DNA from: Whalleya microplaca
Taxonomy: Eukaryota; Ascomycota; Sordariomycetes; Xylariales; Xylariaceae
Assembly: GCA_022497155.1 (NCBI GenBank)
Contig: MU385725.1
Coordinates: 496,001-560,000, forward strand
Direction of reading: 5' to 3'
DNA length: 64,000 bases
Shown in pieces: positions 21,299 through 31,993 of this stretch (the stretch's first letter is position 1; each line of letters opens with the position of its first letter). A model generated the notes under the pieces. It was not told where the DNA came from. It made no database searches and saw only the letters and a program-made list of their open reading frames with translations. A program made the translations under genes and the position numbers.

Positions 21299-22486
21299 TG
21301 CAGCTCATTTATATGATATCACTTGCATGTTTAGTAGAAATCTTGGGTTACAGTTAGAATAGTCACGTATAGATTGTTAGCGTTTGCATGAATTAACATG
21401 CCATTGAGCCTATTGGTTTGATCTATGTGGAACGTACCAGATCTTGCTAGATATTCGAAGAGAGCTTTTCAGGAGGCCGCACTTGTATTGCCTTAAGAGC
21501 TCCGTAAAATAGATAGCACGCGACAAGTTGTCCTATCGACATAGTGCCCTATCGCTAGCTTTATCCACTTTCCTACTTGTGATGTCTCTAGTATCGAGAG
21601 TCTACGGAGACACATAGAGTGTAGTGTAACCCTCGGAAGTATATAAGTGTAACAAAGTCACCCAACCGATCACCTATCAACCTAAAGACACTTTCTAAGA
21701 CTATCTCCTTTGGAACTATTACGAGTTCTTTGCTACAGCTACATACTCTAAGTCAGTCTTGTTTAAAGCTCAGGTACATCTTAAAGTACTAGGCCTATTT
21801 CTTACGAAAAGTGCTCACAATTATGGACAAAAATATTGTTTCATAAATATAAGATGTAAGAGGCAGGCTGATCTTTCCGTATATACACATTGTAATTCCA
21901 GCTATACCGGCACGAGTCCTTGGGTTACATGCGTAGATTCCCTAAACATAACACCTAGCTCAAGCTCAATGTAGAATGGATATAGTAATGCACATATAGA
22001 AGGCTGGTTTTGCATATCGGGTACCGGCTTTACAGATAACCAGTAAACGCTTCATCTTCCATTCCAGAATTAGACTTCCAGAGATTATATTGGCCGGATT
22101 ACTATATTGAGGTCTATTTTTAGGCCTCCTGGAGATGCTAAGATAGCGGTATCTCCGTCGTGGTCATTAGGTCTGGCTAATAACCTCAACCTGGATTCTG
22201 GAACAGACCAGTAGAGGGGAAACCTTGCAGCTCGAAAATGGAAATTAAACTTGGAGAATGGAGAAAACTTGCTCCATCACAAGACCAAGCCAACAAGATG
22301 TTATGATTAAATATTTCTGGTTTATGGACGTTATCGGACACGAATAATATATACAACACTATGATGCAAGAGGAAGGGTCACCTTTTAAAAGCGAAAGGC
22401 AACCTTCATACACCCATGTCCAAAACTCTATGCCAGTATTACGCATCAGACCCTCGAATACATCATCATAGTGAAGCATCAACAGA
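21299..22486. other. intergenic, 1.2 kb
   Basis: No coding gene recognised. The stretch 21590-21780 is compositionally LTR-like, but I could not find a second copy or a target duplication. Confidence 0.4.
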
Positions 22487-22876
22487 ATGTACGGTAAATT
22501 TTCACTACTAGTTACAATAGTCCTCTCGGTGGCAGCAGCCACTCAAATTCGTCAAGCGACCAATACAACGAGATTACCATCACCATCAGATATAACGGGT
22601 ATCATGACTATCTACACTCCTCGAGTTACCGCTCCTTCTTTTGAGGAGCCGAAGAAAGAGCTCTCGATATGCTGCTGTTGCGTGGCTGCATTTGACACCC
22701 AGCCAGAACCGGACCATTACATGGTTGAGTGTCCTAGAGAAGGAGTACGAGATGTTTGTGGCGAAGAGCCTGTGGGAGAGTCGAGTTATCACTTGGGGGG
22801 ACTTGAAAACCATCCCGAGGAAGTCGCCAGCGTTTGCTCTAGAGCTAGATGTGGTGCAGTCGAGTTCGTGGACTGA
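22487..22876 (+). CDS. putative small secreted cysteine-rich protein
   Basis: A 129-residue frame from ATG begins with a signal-peptide-like segment (MYGKFSLLVTIVLSVAAA, likely cut after the Ala run). The mature part has eight cysteines, four of them consecutive (ICCCCVAAF), and an acidic C-terminal region. No domain is recognised. Secreted Cys-rich proteins of this size are common in fungi and some are effectors or antimicrobial proteins, but nothing here proves expression, and the flanks are gene-poor. An unspliced intron cannot be excluded. Confidence 0.4.
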   Translation: MYGKFSLLVTIVLSVAAATQIRQATNTTRLPSPSDITGIMTIYTPRVTAPSFEEPKKELSICCCCVAAFDTQPEPDHYMVECPREGVRDVCGEEPVGESSYHLGGLENHPEEVASVCSRARCGAVEFVD

Positions 22877-24143
22877 TTAAAGTTTTCAGACTCGATGTGG
22901 TTGGTGTTTAGAAAGACGAGGTTTAAACGCGTGCAAGATATGCTAGATAAGCATAGGTAACGGAGCCACTGGTTATAGACCCCTTTTCTCAGGGATCTTG
23001 ATAAGAACCGCGGGATGATCACTTAGAAGAATCTAACATTTCATTCAAGTTAACAAGCTACTTGCGATCACTATAACACCTAAATGGCGATTAAACACAA
23101 TATTGACGATACTCTTCTTAGACTATTACCTGATATATAGACCTTGCATTGGATAAAGAAACACCTTACCTACATACAAACTATCCCCATGCAATACTTG
23201 CTCTATTTCGACTATTCTTGAATATCCCATCTTCTTCGCCTTTCGCGCTTACATGCTATAATTGAGACCGAAAGAAGAAATTACCTCCAATACTAACACT
23301 GCCCAATTGATATTCCGAGGCGCAACGTCTTTGTTGACTATCATAAGGATGAATTAACATCCAGCACAAACAAAAGAACCATCTACTGTATAGCTAGCGA
23401 TGCCAATGTTGAAATAGACACAGGTCTGAGTGTCGTGGTAGTTATTATTAGGACAGTACCATCACTAGAGTTCTCAAGGGGAGAGCCCCCAAATATATAG
23501 AGCCACAGCTTGTGGGGCGTCCCAGCCACCTGGATTACCCGCTAGACTGTACATATTATCCTTGTAATCCGATAGCCAAAGCACCTGACAGGCGCCGAAT
23601 ACTCCAAGTTAAGTTTTAATCGATGATATTATCAGAAAAGATTTCAGATTATACTGTTGATGCATTCAGTAAACAGTAATAAGGTATGTGGAATTCAGAT
23701 TGACTGGCGACTGTAAGTCTCATGTGGGTAAGGAGGGGCTCTGGCATGTGTTAGTTAGTTCCTAATCGTGTATAAGTGATACTGAATCGAAAGGAGGGAT
23801 CTTGATCTTTGGAACGGGACTTTGCGAAAGAAAATCCACTGCGGACATCTAGATCGTTACATTCTGATTTAGGTGGTCTTTTGAGCGAACTAATGTATTA
23901 TATTCATTGGCGCTGAATGGCTAATCCTGCTGATCTCATTAGACCCTCAACGCACTTATGTACTGTGCCTCTTATGATGGGAAGCACGTGCACGCAATCC
24001 CTGAGATTCGCCGCCCTAGATAAGTCTCACTTTCCTTTGTCTTCCATCTTCCATCTTTTCGCTAGTGATCTCACTGCATGTCACTTGCCCTTCCCTCTGC
24101 TGTGGTATTACTAGCGAACATCCATTATCCAAATTCGGGCAAC
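22877..24143. other. intergenic with one repeat copy
   Basis: Apart from the dispersed repeat at 23431-23548 I see no gene. Small ORFs have no domain. Confidence 0.45.
23431..23548 (+). repeat. dispersed repeat family 2, copy I (LTR-like fragment)
   Basis: Begins TGTCGTGGTAGTTATTATTAGG and includes GCCACAGCTTGTGGGGCGT followed by CAGCCACCTGGATTACC. The same order of blocks recurs in the same orientation at about 54925-55045 and 60803-60905 with substantial divergence. A TG start and TATATAGAGCC core suggest an old LTR. Ends and target duplications are not clear. Confidence 0.6.
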
Positions 24144-25020
24144 ATGAAGCACGAACCATCCCAATGGTTGCAGACAAATGTCAAGGACATTGATCCTGCA
24201 TCGCGTCAATTATTAGAGACATACTCTGGGATATCATCAGAAGAAGTTGTACCGCATGTGTTAAGTATTGTAGGTGGCCTGACAACTTGTTTCCATGCAG
24301 AGGTGCTTACAACTATGATGCGGCTATTAGAGGAATAAAGCCTTCGCCCTCTACCCCTGGCCTTGCATCGGACAGATGCGGTTTCTACGACTAAGCCTCG
24401 CCTCATATCCTGCGTATACCGGTATCCTAGAACGTCTTCGAAGTGATCCGAGCTCCATGTTTCTCGATCTTGGCTGCTGCTTTGGCCAGGATATCCGCAA
24501 GCTCTTTATTGACGGCATCAAACCCGACCAGCTAGTCGGGCTAGACCTCGTGCCGGAGTTTAACACGCTGAGCTACGAATTATTTCGCGACACACCAAGG
24601 TTGCATTACGAGTTCCATGCGCTAGACATTCTCGACGACAGCGCGGACTGGAGTATACTAGAGAACCGCTTTGACGTACTCCACCTGACCAGCTTTCTTC
24701 ATATCTGGAACTGGGAAGGCCAGGTAAAGGCTGCTCTACGGATTGTTTCGTTCACAAAGCCTGGAAGCACGCTAGTTGGTAGCTCTTTAGGGAGCGGTGT
24801 AGGTGGAGAGTTCCCAAACCTTGAGGGCACTGGCACGAATTTTCGGCAGAGTGAAGAGACATTTCAAAAGTTCTGGCTCGAGGTAGGTGAGAAGACACAT
24901 ACGCGTTGGGATGTGAAGACAATATTTAAGGCTATGGAGTCTACTCAAATGAACATGAATCAGGATTGGGCAGAACCGACAATGGGTATCCTCATATTCG
25001 AGGTCACAAGAGCTGAATGA
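24144..25020 (+). CDS. class I SAM-dependent methyltransferase
   Basis: Two exons, 24144-24269 and 24331-25020, encode 271 residues. The 61-nt intron (GTAGGT...TTAG) joins PHVLSI to RNKAFALYPWPCIGQMRFL, restoring the family's VxxxRDKAWxxxPxPCIGxxRFL block. The SAM site is FLDLGCCFGQDIRKL (motif I), then LVGLDLVPEFNTLSYELF and FDVLHLTSFLHIWNWEGQ. Members of this fungal group, about 270-300 residues and often near secondary-metabolite genes, are mostly uncharacterised; the substrate is unknown. The only adjacent accessory gene is a decayed alpha/beta-hydrolase, so no cluster is evident. Confidence 0.88.
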
Positions 25021-25152
25021 AGAGACATACCTATATGGGGCCATAGTAGTTATTCCCTGGAAAATATTTATTGGCTACGTTCCATGCATATTAATCGAAT
25101 GCGCTTCTTTTATATACTCGAATAATCAGCTCCTCTGTCCTCTAGGTAAGAC

Positions 25153-25729
25153 ATGAAGTCCATCTTATGCACTCTTATCGTGGAGCCTACGGCCCTGGGT
25201 CCTTGGAAGGTATGACTGATAAGGAGAGAAAGAGGCGAAGGTCCTCGAAGGCGGTGTCGTTTCCAGTATCTGTAACACCGCTTTCGTAGCTCCCGAAGGT
25301 ACTGCTCCTCTAGATGCCATGGGATTAGATCAAGAAAATCGTCCGGAGTGAATCGATCACGATGTGAGTAAGTGGTGAATAGACTGGACGAAGTTTTCTA
25401 AAATTGCTCAGGATTTCACAGGCCTTGTGGTATTCAAAAGCCAGTACGCTAAAGCGATTCTATATCGTGACCTGCCAGACGAGCAGGGCGAAAGATTGGC
25501 AAACATGCTTCCTAAACAGCCTTATGCTTGTTTCTCTACTCCAGCACATTGGGGTTCATTCCGCGATCCTAGCTTTGAAGGGACATCTGGGTACATTTTC
25601 ACAAGGACGTGCCGTATTGTTCCTATAGAGGCGAAATGCAGATATACTCAGAAAGCTTTCATCGAAACAACTCATGTCACACTTATAATTGATAGGCACG
25701 CAAGCAGTTCTAATAGAGATCTATATTAA
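25153..25729 (+). pseudogene. alpha/beta-hydrolase, decayed
   Basis: Pieces of a fungal alpha/beta-hydrolase appear in order. First comes a damaged nucleophile-elbow region (MHSYRGAYGPGSLEGMT where the family has HSYGGxxGSEAxxGL). After a frame change, GGVVSSICNTAFVAPEGTAP follows, then a TGA at the position of a usual Trp (RPE-stop-IDHD). An intron-like GTGAGT...GCTCAG leads into DFTGLVVFKSQYAKAILY, then LYRDLPDE and the C-terminal CFSTPAHWGSFRDPSFEG. The 5' third is missing. TGG to TGA is a G-to-A change, compatible with repeat-induced point mutation but not proof of it. It lies 130 bp after the methyltransferase gene. Confidence 0.72.
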
Positions 25730-25855
25730 AGTTATGAAATCTAAGGAGCAGGAAGACTAGTCGTATATATGGAAACTGGCTATACCCTAAGGGAGCTTTG
25801 GAATAACTGCTAATTCCTGTGGACCCCTATAACAGCCCCTATATCAACCCCTGAA

Positions 25856-26314
25856 CGAAACGGTTATTATCACTGTAGTTCTGGTTATTTTCACGGTAGC
25901 ATGATTCCCTAAGCCTGATATAGTTAGATAGACCAGGTACTTGTCCCGCGGTACATGTCATTAATAGATAGATGTATATTTTTTATTTCTACACGCAAGA
26001 TGCTATTAACCTCCCTGCTAACGCCGTTAATGGAGGCATTAGGTCATTTATGACTCGCTGCGTTATTTGTGTTGCCTGACGACGTTACAAGCATAGCTAA
26101 TTCGGCTATTATGATAGCTTCAACAGCATGTGTATAGCTTCAATAGCAAGAGTTTTCTCGTGGGTGATTAAGATTTCAGATTGGTAGAAAAGCTACTTAG
26201 ATTTGTTGGGAGAAAGTACCTCAGGGAAGGTATCTAATCTGTTAGACCATGTTTAGTTTAGTGCATTATACTACCGTGAAAATAACCAGAACTACAGTGA
26301 TAATAACCGTTTCG
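25856..26314. mobile_element. Mutator-like MITE, 459 bp
   Basis: Terminal inverted repeats of 44 bp (25856-25899 and 26271-26314) are exact reverse complements, starting CGAAACGGTTATTATCACTG. A perfect 9-bp direct repeat ACCCCTGAA flanks the element (25847-25855 and 26315-26323). Long TIRs with 9-bp duplications are diagnostic of Mutator-like (MULE) elements. The interior has no transposase frame, so it must have moved with a transposase supplied elsewhere. Confidence 0.92.
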
Positions 26315-27487
26315 ACCCCTGAAGCATTCTCTGACAACTTACATGCTAAAGGACTCATCTCATTCTACCCATATTTAACGCCCGGATGAATTAGCTGCGC
26401 GGTCCTCAGTTTTGTAAAGGCCATTACAGACAAGGAGGCTACATACCTAGGTAGACACGTAGGCTGATACACAGAAGCATGGCTACTTAAGTATCTACGA
26501 TGCTTCTATGCTTAACTTAACATTGATTTAGGCAAAGATATTTTCAACCAAAAGGATTTGCATATCAAACTGTATTTACCCTTCAACTTGCTTACATCTT
26601 CGAAGTCTTAGTATTCCTGTGTGCCACGAAAGCAGTAGCCTAGCGATTTCAAGGTCCTGGTTTAGATCTTGACTGTTAAGTGAACTTCGATTGGAAACCT
26701 CATTATGATATTGCCCCACGGGTGAGGCAAGGCTTGGATCTTGCGAAGGAGGAGATGGTAGGAAACCTGGGGGTTTCCATAATCTGACTTCCTAGGAAAA
26801 CAAAGATGCTCTAGCGATGAAGGGAATAACAGAACGGGGATCGGAAATGAGTCGGCAAGGCGCCATGCCGCATGGTCGGCATTGTCTCAATATTTGCCAA
26901 ATCGTCGATCGCATTTTCATCCCTTTTCGAGTCAACCTTGACCTTCGCCGGCCTCCAGTCTTAAGCTCTCATCTTGCGCCATGGCCATTCAAATGTGGGT
27001 TTGCCTCAGATACACTGCTTGATTGGAGATGCCGGCATGCGTGTCTTGTAAACTCTCATAGATCACGAACATCCTCCGAGAAAATACCGTTTCCATTCGA
27101 GTTACCAGATCTAGTGGAAACTATTGATCATGTCGTAGGTGGAGGAGTGCAACCTAAATCGCAGATAACCTCCTTTTCAAAAACATCACCACTTATTTCC
27201 GCTGGGATGCGAATTGCCGAAAGGCTATTATTCATCATCTCCAGTCAATATAGAATTCCATTGACTTACAATACCATTTGCATTGCAGATATCAGCCCAT
27301 GTGATACACAGCTGTGATAAAGTCATGATGTCACCCCCGACATCGGTCGCTTCAGTAAGCATCAACAATGCATACTGTAGTAGAGAACTATAAAGTTGAG
27401 AGGGATCAATTTACACCTTAGAGGCGAGTTCAGAAGTTCATCAAGACATTTCAACTTCTTAGTACAAATAATTAAGTTGCCACAATC
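26315..27487. other. intergenic with one unsupported ORF
   Basis: A 166-codon plus-strand frame (26817-27317, ATG start) has no recognisable domain, signal peptide or repeat. It could be an orphan gene or chance. The rest carries the promoter of the FMN oxidase. Confidence 0.35.
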
Positions 27488-28949
27488 ATGAGTGACCCGA
27501 CCAATCCAAACATCGAGCAGCGCAGCACGCCGCAATGGGGCCTGATGCAAAGGGAGTGGTTCTGGGCTTCTAATGAGGACAAGCATCCGCCATTCAATAC
27601 ACGCGAGTGCATATATGCTCAGCTCACCTTTGTTCTCCACTAACGCGCACCACAGACCCGGATAAGCTGAGAACACTCGCGAAGGAACGCCTCAGCCAGG
27701 CAGGATGGTAAGCACCTCGATACCTGTAGACTGTCCACGCGACTCATTGGCCAATACTCACATGCCTATATAGGCACTATGCATCATGCAATGCAGGTCT
27801 CTCCTGGACCCATTACGCGAATAGACAGGCCTTCTACCGGCACCAGATCATCCCGCGCATGCTCGTCGACACCGACAAGCGGGACACGGCAACGATGATC
27901 TTCGGGCACAGGGTCTCCGCTCCGATCGGCTTCGCGCCCATCGGCATCAACCGGATCTACCACCCGACGGGAGAACTATCGCCGGCTAAGGTCGCCGGCG
28001 AGCTGAACTTGCTATACTGCCTGAGCTCGGCGGGCAGCTACAGCATCGAGGATGTCGCGAAGGCCAACGGCGCAGACAGCCCGCGCTTCTTCCAGCTGTA
28101 CTGGAGTCCCGACGACAGTGTCGCGCTATCGATGCTAGAGCGTGCCGCGAACAACGGGTACACGGCCTGTGTTCTCACAACAGATACTTGGCAGCTGGGA
28201 TGGCGGCATGACGACATCGCACATGGGAACTACGCCTTCTACCATGACCATGGTGCAGGGGACCTGGGATTGCAGGACCCAGCGTTCCTCGATCGTCTTA
28301 AGGAGGCGAAGCTCGATCCGAAGGAGCAGCCGCGCGAGGCGGGTGCAGACTGGATCGATAAGCATATCTGGCACGGGCGCTCTTTCTCGTGGGAGCGGCT
28401 GCCGTGGTTGATGGAGAATTGGAAAAGGCTTAGCGGCGGGAAGCCGTTCTGCATCAAGGGGATCCAGAGCGTCGCTGATGCCAAGAAGGCCGTCGAGTTG
28501 GGCGTCGATGGCATCGTAGTCTCGAACCATGCGGGCAGACAGGTGGACGGCGCGGTCGCGAGTTTGGATGCGTTGGAGAAGATTGCCGACGCGATTGGGG
28601 ACAAAATATACGTGAGTTCATATGACAGCCTAGTTTCGAAATTTGGGGGTCTAGACAGCTGCTGACATGGACATCACAGCTCATGTATGACTCGGGCGTT
28701 CGTGGCGGCGCTGACGTCTTTAAGGCTCTTGCACTTGGCGCTAAGTTCGTATTCGTAGGTCGGTTATGGGTGTATGCTTTAGGAGCAGCTGGCGAGGAAG
28801 GAGTAAGGCATGTGATGAAAGGCTTGCTTGCAGACTTTGATATTCTGATGAACGTTGCTGGGTACCCAGACTTGAAGGGCATCAATCGAGATGCTATTGA
28901 TTCGCTTCCGAAGGGAGCCTACTTCCCCTCTACGACAGAGATTGCTTGA
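27488..28949 (+). CDS. FMN-dependent 2-hydroxy-acid oxidase / lactate 2-monooxygenase-like
   Basis: Oxidises an L-2-hydroxy acid through FMN in a TIM barrel. Four exons, 27488-27602, 27656-27707, 27774-28611 and 28680-28949, give 424 residues. Introns 2 and 3 are GT-AG; intron 1 fits only as a GC-AG intron (GCGAGT...CACTAACG...CACAG), which joins PPFNT to HPDKLRTLAKERL. Markers: HYASCNAG (substrate Tyr region), FGHRVSAPIGFAPIG, FFQLYW, TTDTWQLGWR, FCIKGIQSVADAK (Lys on the FMN), VSNHAGRQVDG (catalytic His-Arg; the usual NHGGRQ has Ala here) and YDSGVRGGADVFKALALGAK. Ending and length match fungal lactate 2-monooxygenase-like enzymes. Actual substrate unknown. Confidence 0.9.
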
Positions 28950-29138
28950 ATATGAATAGTCACAAAATGGACCGAAATCGTTGCACAATTCTAGAATAGG
29001 CTTGGGGTAGATCAATGGAGGGATATAGCATATTTTGAGGTCAATCAAAGAATTGAATTTGAGTACCTTTCCAAAGAGCACAATTGAGGAGTAAACTATA
29101 CTACACTTTTTTCTTCCCTTCAAACAGCCATTTCCCCT

Positions 29139-29849
29139 TTAGCCCGTAACATTAAAGTAATTCGCAGCAATGGGCGTGCTCAGTCCAGCAGCGGTAATGA
29201 ACTCTAGGACACTAAAGCCCACCTTCTGTTGCTGCAGCATAGAATTCGCAGCAGTTGGTAACGCCCAGTCTTCCGGCTGTTCCCATAGCAGGTTTGTATA
29301 CCGATGGGGATGGGGAGGGTTCTCGGCCCCCGGCATCGGGTTAAACCAGGCGACAGGGCCAGTGGCAGTCGATGTGAGCGTGTTGACTCCGTCCGCGGAG
29401 GCCGATCCGCTGGCCTTGAAGTCCTGAATCACCGTGTGCAGGTAGGTGACAGCTTGGCCGGCACTTGGATTCTGGAAGTTTGTAGACCTGATTATAGTGT
29501 CAGTTTCAGGATCGCCGAGTATCAGATGTTTGAGGGAAGGGGCTTACGCGTCGAGATCTACAAGGAATGTCAGCACCTCGGTGTTTCGCATACCTACTAA
29601 ACTCCCATTTCACACAAAGAACTTACCAATCATCATCCAAAGGTATGTTCCAGCAGCTTCGCCGCTCAAGCCGATAGTTGGCTGTCTGGTGGTTTCCGCC
29701 TTTGTCAAGGCGAGGCCAGGTTCGGATACCGCCTTGGTGCCAAAGGTGATCTCAAGCTTCTGTTCCACAGCGGGCTCGAAGCCTGCCGGGGTTTGAGCCG
29801 ATGAGATACCAGTCAGCAGTAATGCCGAGAACACGTTAGAGCTCTTCAT
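29139..29849 (-). CDS. secreted PEBP-like protein with a 10-nt microexon
   Basis: Phosphatidylethanolamine-binding-protein fold, probably extracellular. Exons on the minus strand are 29849-29627, 29557-29548 (10 nt) and 29487-29139, giving 193 residues. Both introns have canonical ends (GTAAGT...TTGTAG and GTAAGC...AATCAG) and CTGAC branch sites. Only inclusion of ATCTCGACGC restores YLWMMIDLDASTNFQNP, the PEBP ligand-site signature (Y-x-x-x-M-x-D-x-D-A-S/P). A signal peptide is evident (MKSSNVFSALLLTGISSAQ). Other PEBP features: HTVIQDFKASG, ATGPVAWFNPMPGAENPPHPH and YTNLLWEQPEDW. The ligand is unknown; fungal secreted members are common and poorly studied. Confidence 0.88.
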
Positions 29850-30434
29850 TTTGATATTGATAAATACTTGTGCGATCGTCAAGTTATCGTAGACAGGAGC
29901 TCTGGATTTCCTGAGTCCTGACTTAAGTATTCATTCACATTAGACACAGCATAAAGCGATGATGACTCGACGATATTTACCAGGACTAGGCAATCTAGTC
30001 CAGGCCAATACCGACACATTTGTGTCTACCTGAATCTAGTGGCTAAAATGGAAGTTTCCTAATGCGGTTCGGTGATCCATGCTGTAGAGATCATTTTCCG
30101 TCTTGGCGAATTAGGGGTTGGATATAACCTGCGGGGATCTCGCAGGTTCATGGCAGTTGGGCCAATATCTACCCAGAGCTAATGTAAATTACCAGTCATG
30201 TCACTAATGAAGAAAGTGTCTTGTCGCAAATGCGCCATTGGGTATTAGTGATATGTTGTGTACGTAGACGTTTACTGGCATCGACGAGCGTCAAATTTGA
30301 GTCGCCTCATTATTCTTGAAAGGTAAGTCAAGATCCGTCAGATGCCATCCACCCTTCTATCAGACTAGAAGCTCTGATATGATACGCTCTGCTACCGTCT
30401 CCCCTCCCTTGATCCCGGCTGACAAGTCATAACC
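29850..30434. other. intergenic, nothing seen
   Basis: Promoter side of the PEBP gene and downstream of the next minus-strand ORF. No repeat or gene evident. Confidence 0.5.
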
Positions 30435-30875
30435 TCATGCCTTCTTACGTCCCTTGCCTCTTCCTTTTCGTTTTGCAGATGGCCTTTGCTTTGTTTTCGA
30501 CAAACTCTTCGGAGATGCAGGTGCAGGCTCGTGTGACTCTTGCGAAGAGGTTGTTTGGTTTTTCGCAACCGTGGCAGTCTCGCTGGCGGGGACTGTTCGA
30601 TACGTCGGCTCGGAAACGGCATGGCCCTCACCTACTACTTTGCTCTCGCATAGATCTTTGAGTGTGTCAAGCTTCGTTCCCATGGATTTCAGCTCTGATC
30701 GCAGGGCTTCGATGAGAAGATTTGTTTCTGGGATCAATACCCTCGCTATGAGGTAATACTCCCGTCTATCGAACTCGACCATTGCCGCGTGCGAGCTGAC
30801 TTCTGCCGCATGGGCGTAGAGCTCGGATCGGTACTTCTGGCCTGCCTTGATTGCTTCATCGGATATTGATGACAT
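30435..30875 (-). CDS. hypothetical protein with basic C-terminus
   Basis: A single 146-codon frame from ATG. The N-terminal half is predicted helical (AIKAGQKYRSELYAHAAEV, then LLIEALRSELKSMGTKLD, coiled-coil-like). The middle is Ser/Thr/Pro/Gln-rich. The end is strongly basic (KTKQRPSAKRKGRGKGRKK), a typical nuclear or nucleic-acid-contacting tail. No family recognised. Its codon use is gene-like and the opposite strand has competing frames, so this is a moderate call. Confidence 0.5.
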   Translation of the reverse strand: MSSISDEAIKAGQKYRSELYAHAAEVSSHAAMVEFDRREYYLIARVLIPETNLLIEALRSELKSMGTKLDTLKDLCESKVVGEGHAVSEPTYRTVPASETATVAKNQTTSSQESHEPAPASPKSLSKTKQRPSAKRKGRGKGRKKA

Positions 30876-31993
30876 TGCGAAAGGTTTTTAGGTCGTTAGA
30901 TTAGGTGAAGTGGCGTAGAAGAGGACGCTCGGTCTGGTAAAGTCAATAATCTTCAACCATTCACATAAGTGATTAGGAAACTTTGGCAGGCATTGTCATT
31001 CGGTGACTTGCCTCTCGAGTGAATTAGTGCATAGTTTGGATTCTAGATCTCACGTGGGCAAAACGTTGGAACAAACATGTAGCAACAATTTCTCATACAA
31101 ATCCAATTACTTCCATGAATTCTCTACAGCATAACAAATATTAATTGTTCAATGTGCTACGATCATCGAACCAAAGTATTATGTCGACTCTACGACGAGC
31201 CCAACTCGCACATACTATTACCTTGTAGATTAATGGCCAGATAAATCTTTTCGCGGTCTTTCGCCGTGTTGAAATACAGGGTTAATGAGGCTTAGATTGA
31301 CTTGAGCTTCAGCTATTCTAGAGTGGCAGATGGCCTGTTATATATGCAATGCTACTATTCGTGCCTTGCACTGTACCAATCCCTGACCCTCAATTCAACA
31401 CGCCGCACGAGATACTTCACCCACCCGCTAAGGTACCGCCTGCAGTACTGACTGTCATCTATAAGCCATAATCATGCGGCGAAGTGCGCCCAAGACGATG
31501 TGAAAAGCGTATAGATGTTTAGCCTGGAGCCGAAGTCATGCCCAAGCGAGAAAATCGCATGTACCCAGATACGGCTGTTTCTAGCTTAGCTTCTGAGGTC
31601 ACTTTTGTCTGGAGCTAGTCCACGATCGGAGCTCAACTTCCCAGGAAGACTATTGCGTATATTCTATGTGGTTTAGGCTCGTGATGTAGATGAGTTTTGT
31701 GTTTGTAGTCAAGGAAAAGTAGGGAGGCTGCGAAAGTGGTCCTGGGAAGACAGAAATTGATATATGCGACCCCTATCATGCAGAGGCAAAGAAGACAAGA
31801 TGGGATAAAAATCAGTGCCACGGGCGAATCTGGTAATTACAATCAACTTAATAGTCATAATTATCCAGAAATGCAGCGATACTTCACTCATAATTTGTCA
31901 ATTTATGATATATTCCGCTTATCCCTTTGGCCAGTCTGCGTTATTTCGTTAATGCGTCAAGCCCAGTTCCCATGACAGCCCCAGCATCCTACT
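30876..31993. other. intergenic, 1.1 kb
   Basis: No recognisable gene, RNA or repeat. ORFs of 60-80 codons look random. Confidence 0.5.

Noticed and set aside
26817..27317. 166-codon ORF as a gene
   Set aside because: ATG start, but no domain, signal, repeat or splice context; kept only as a note.
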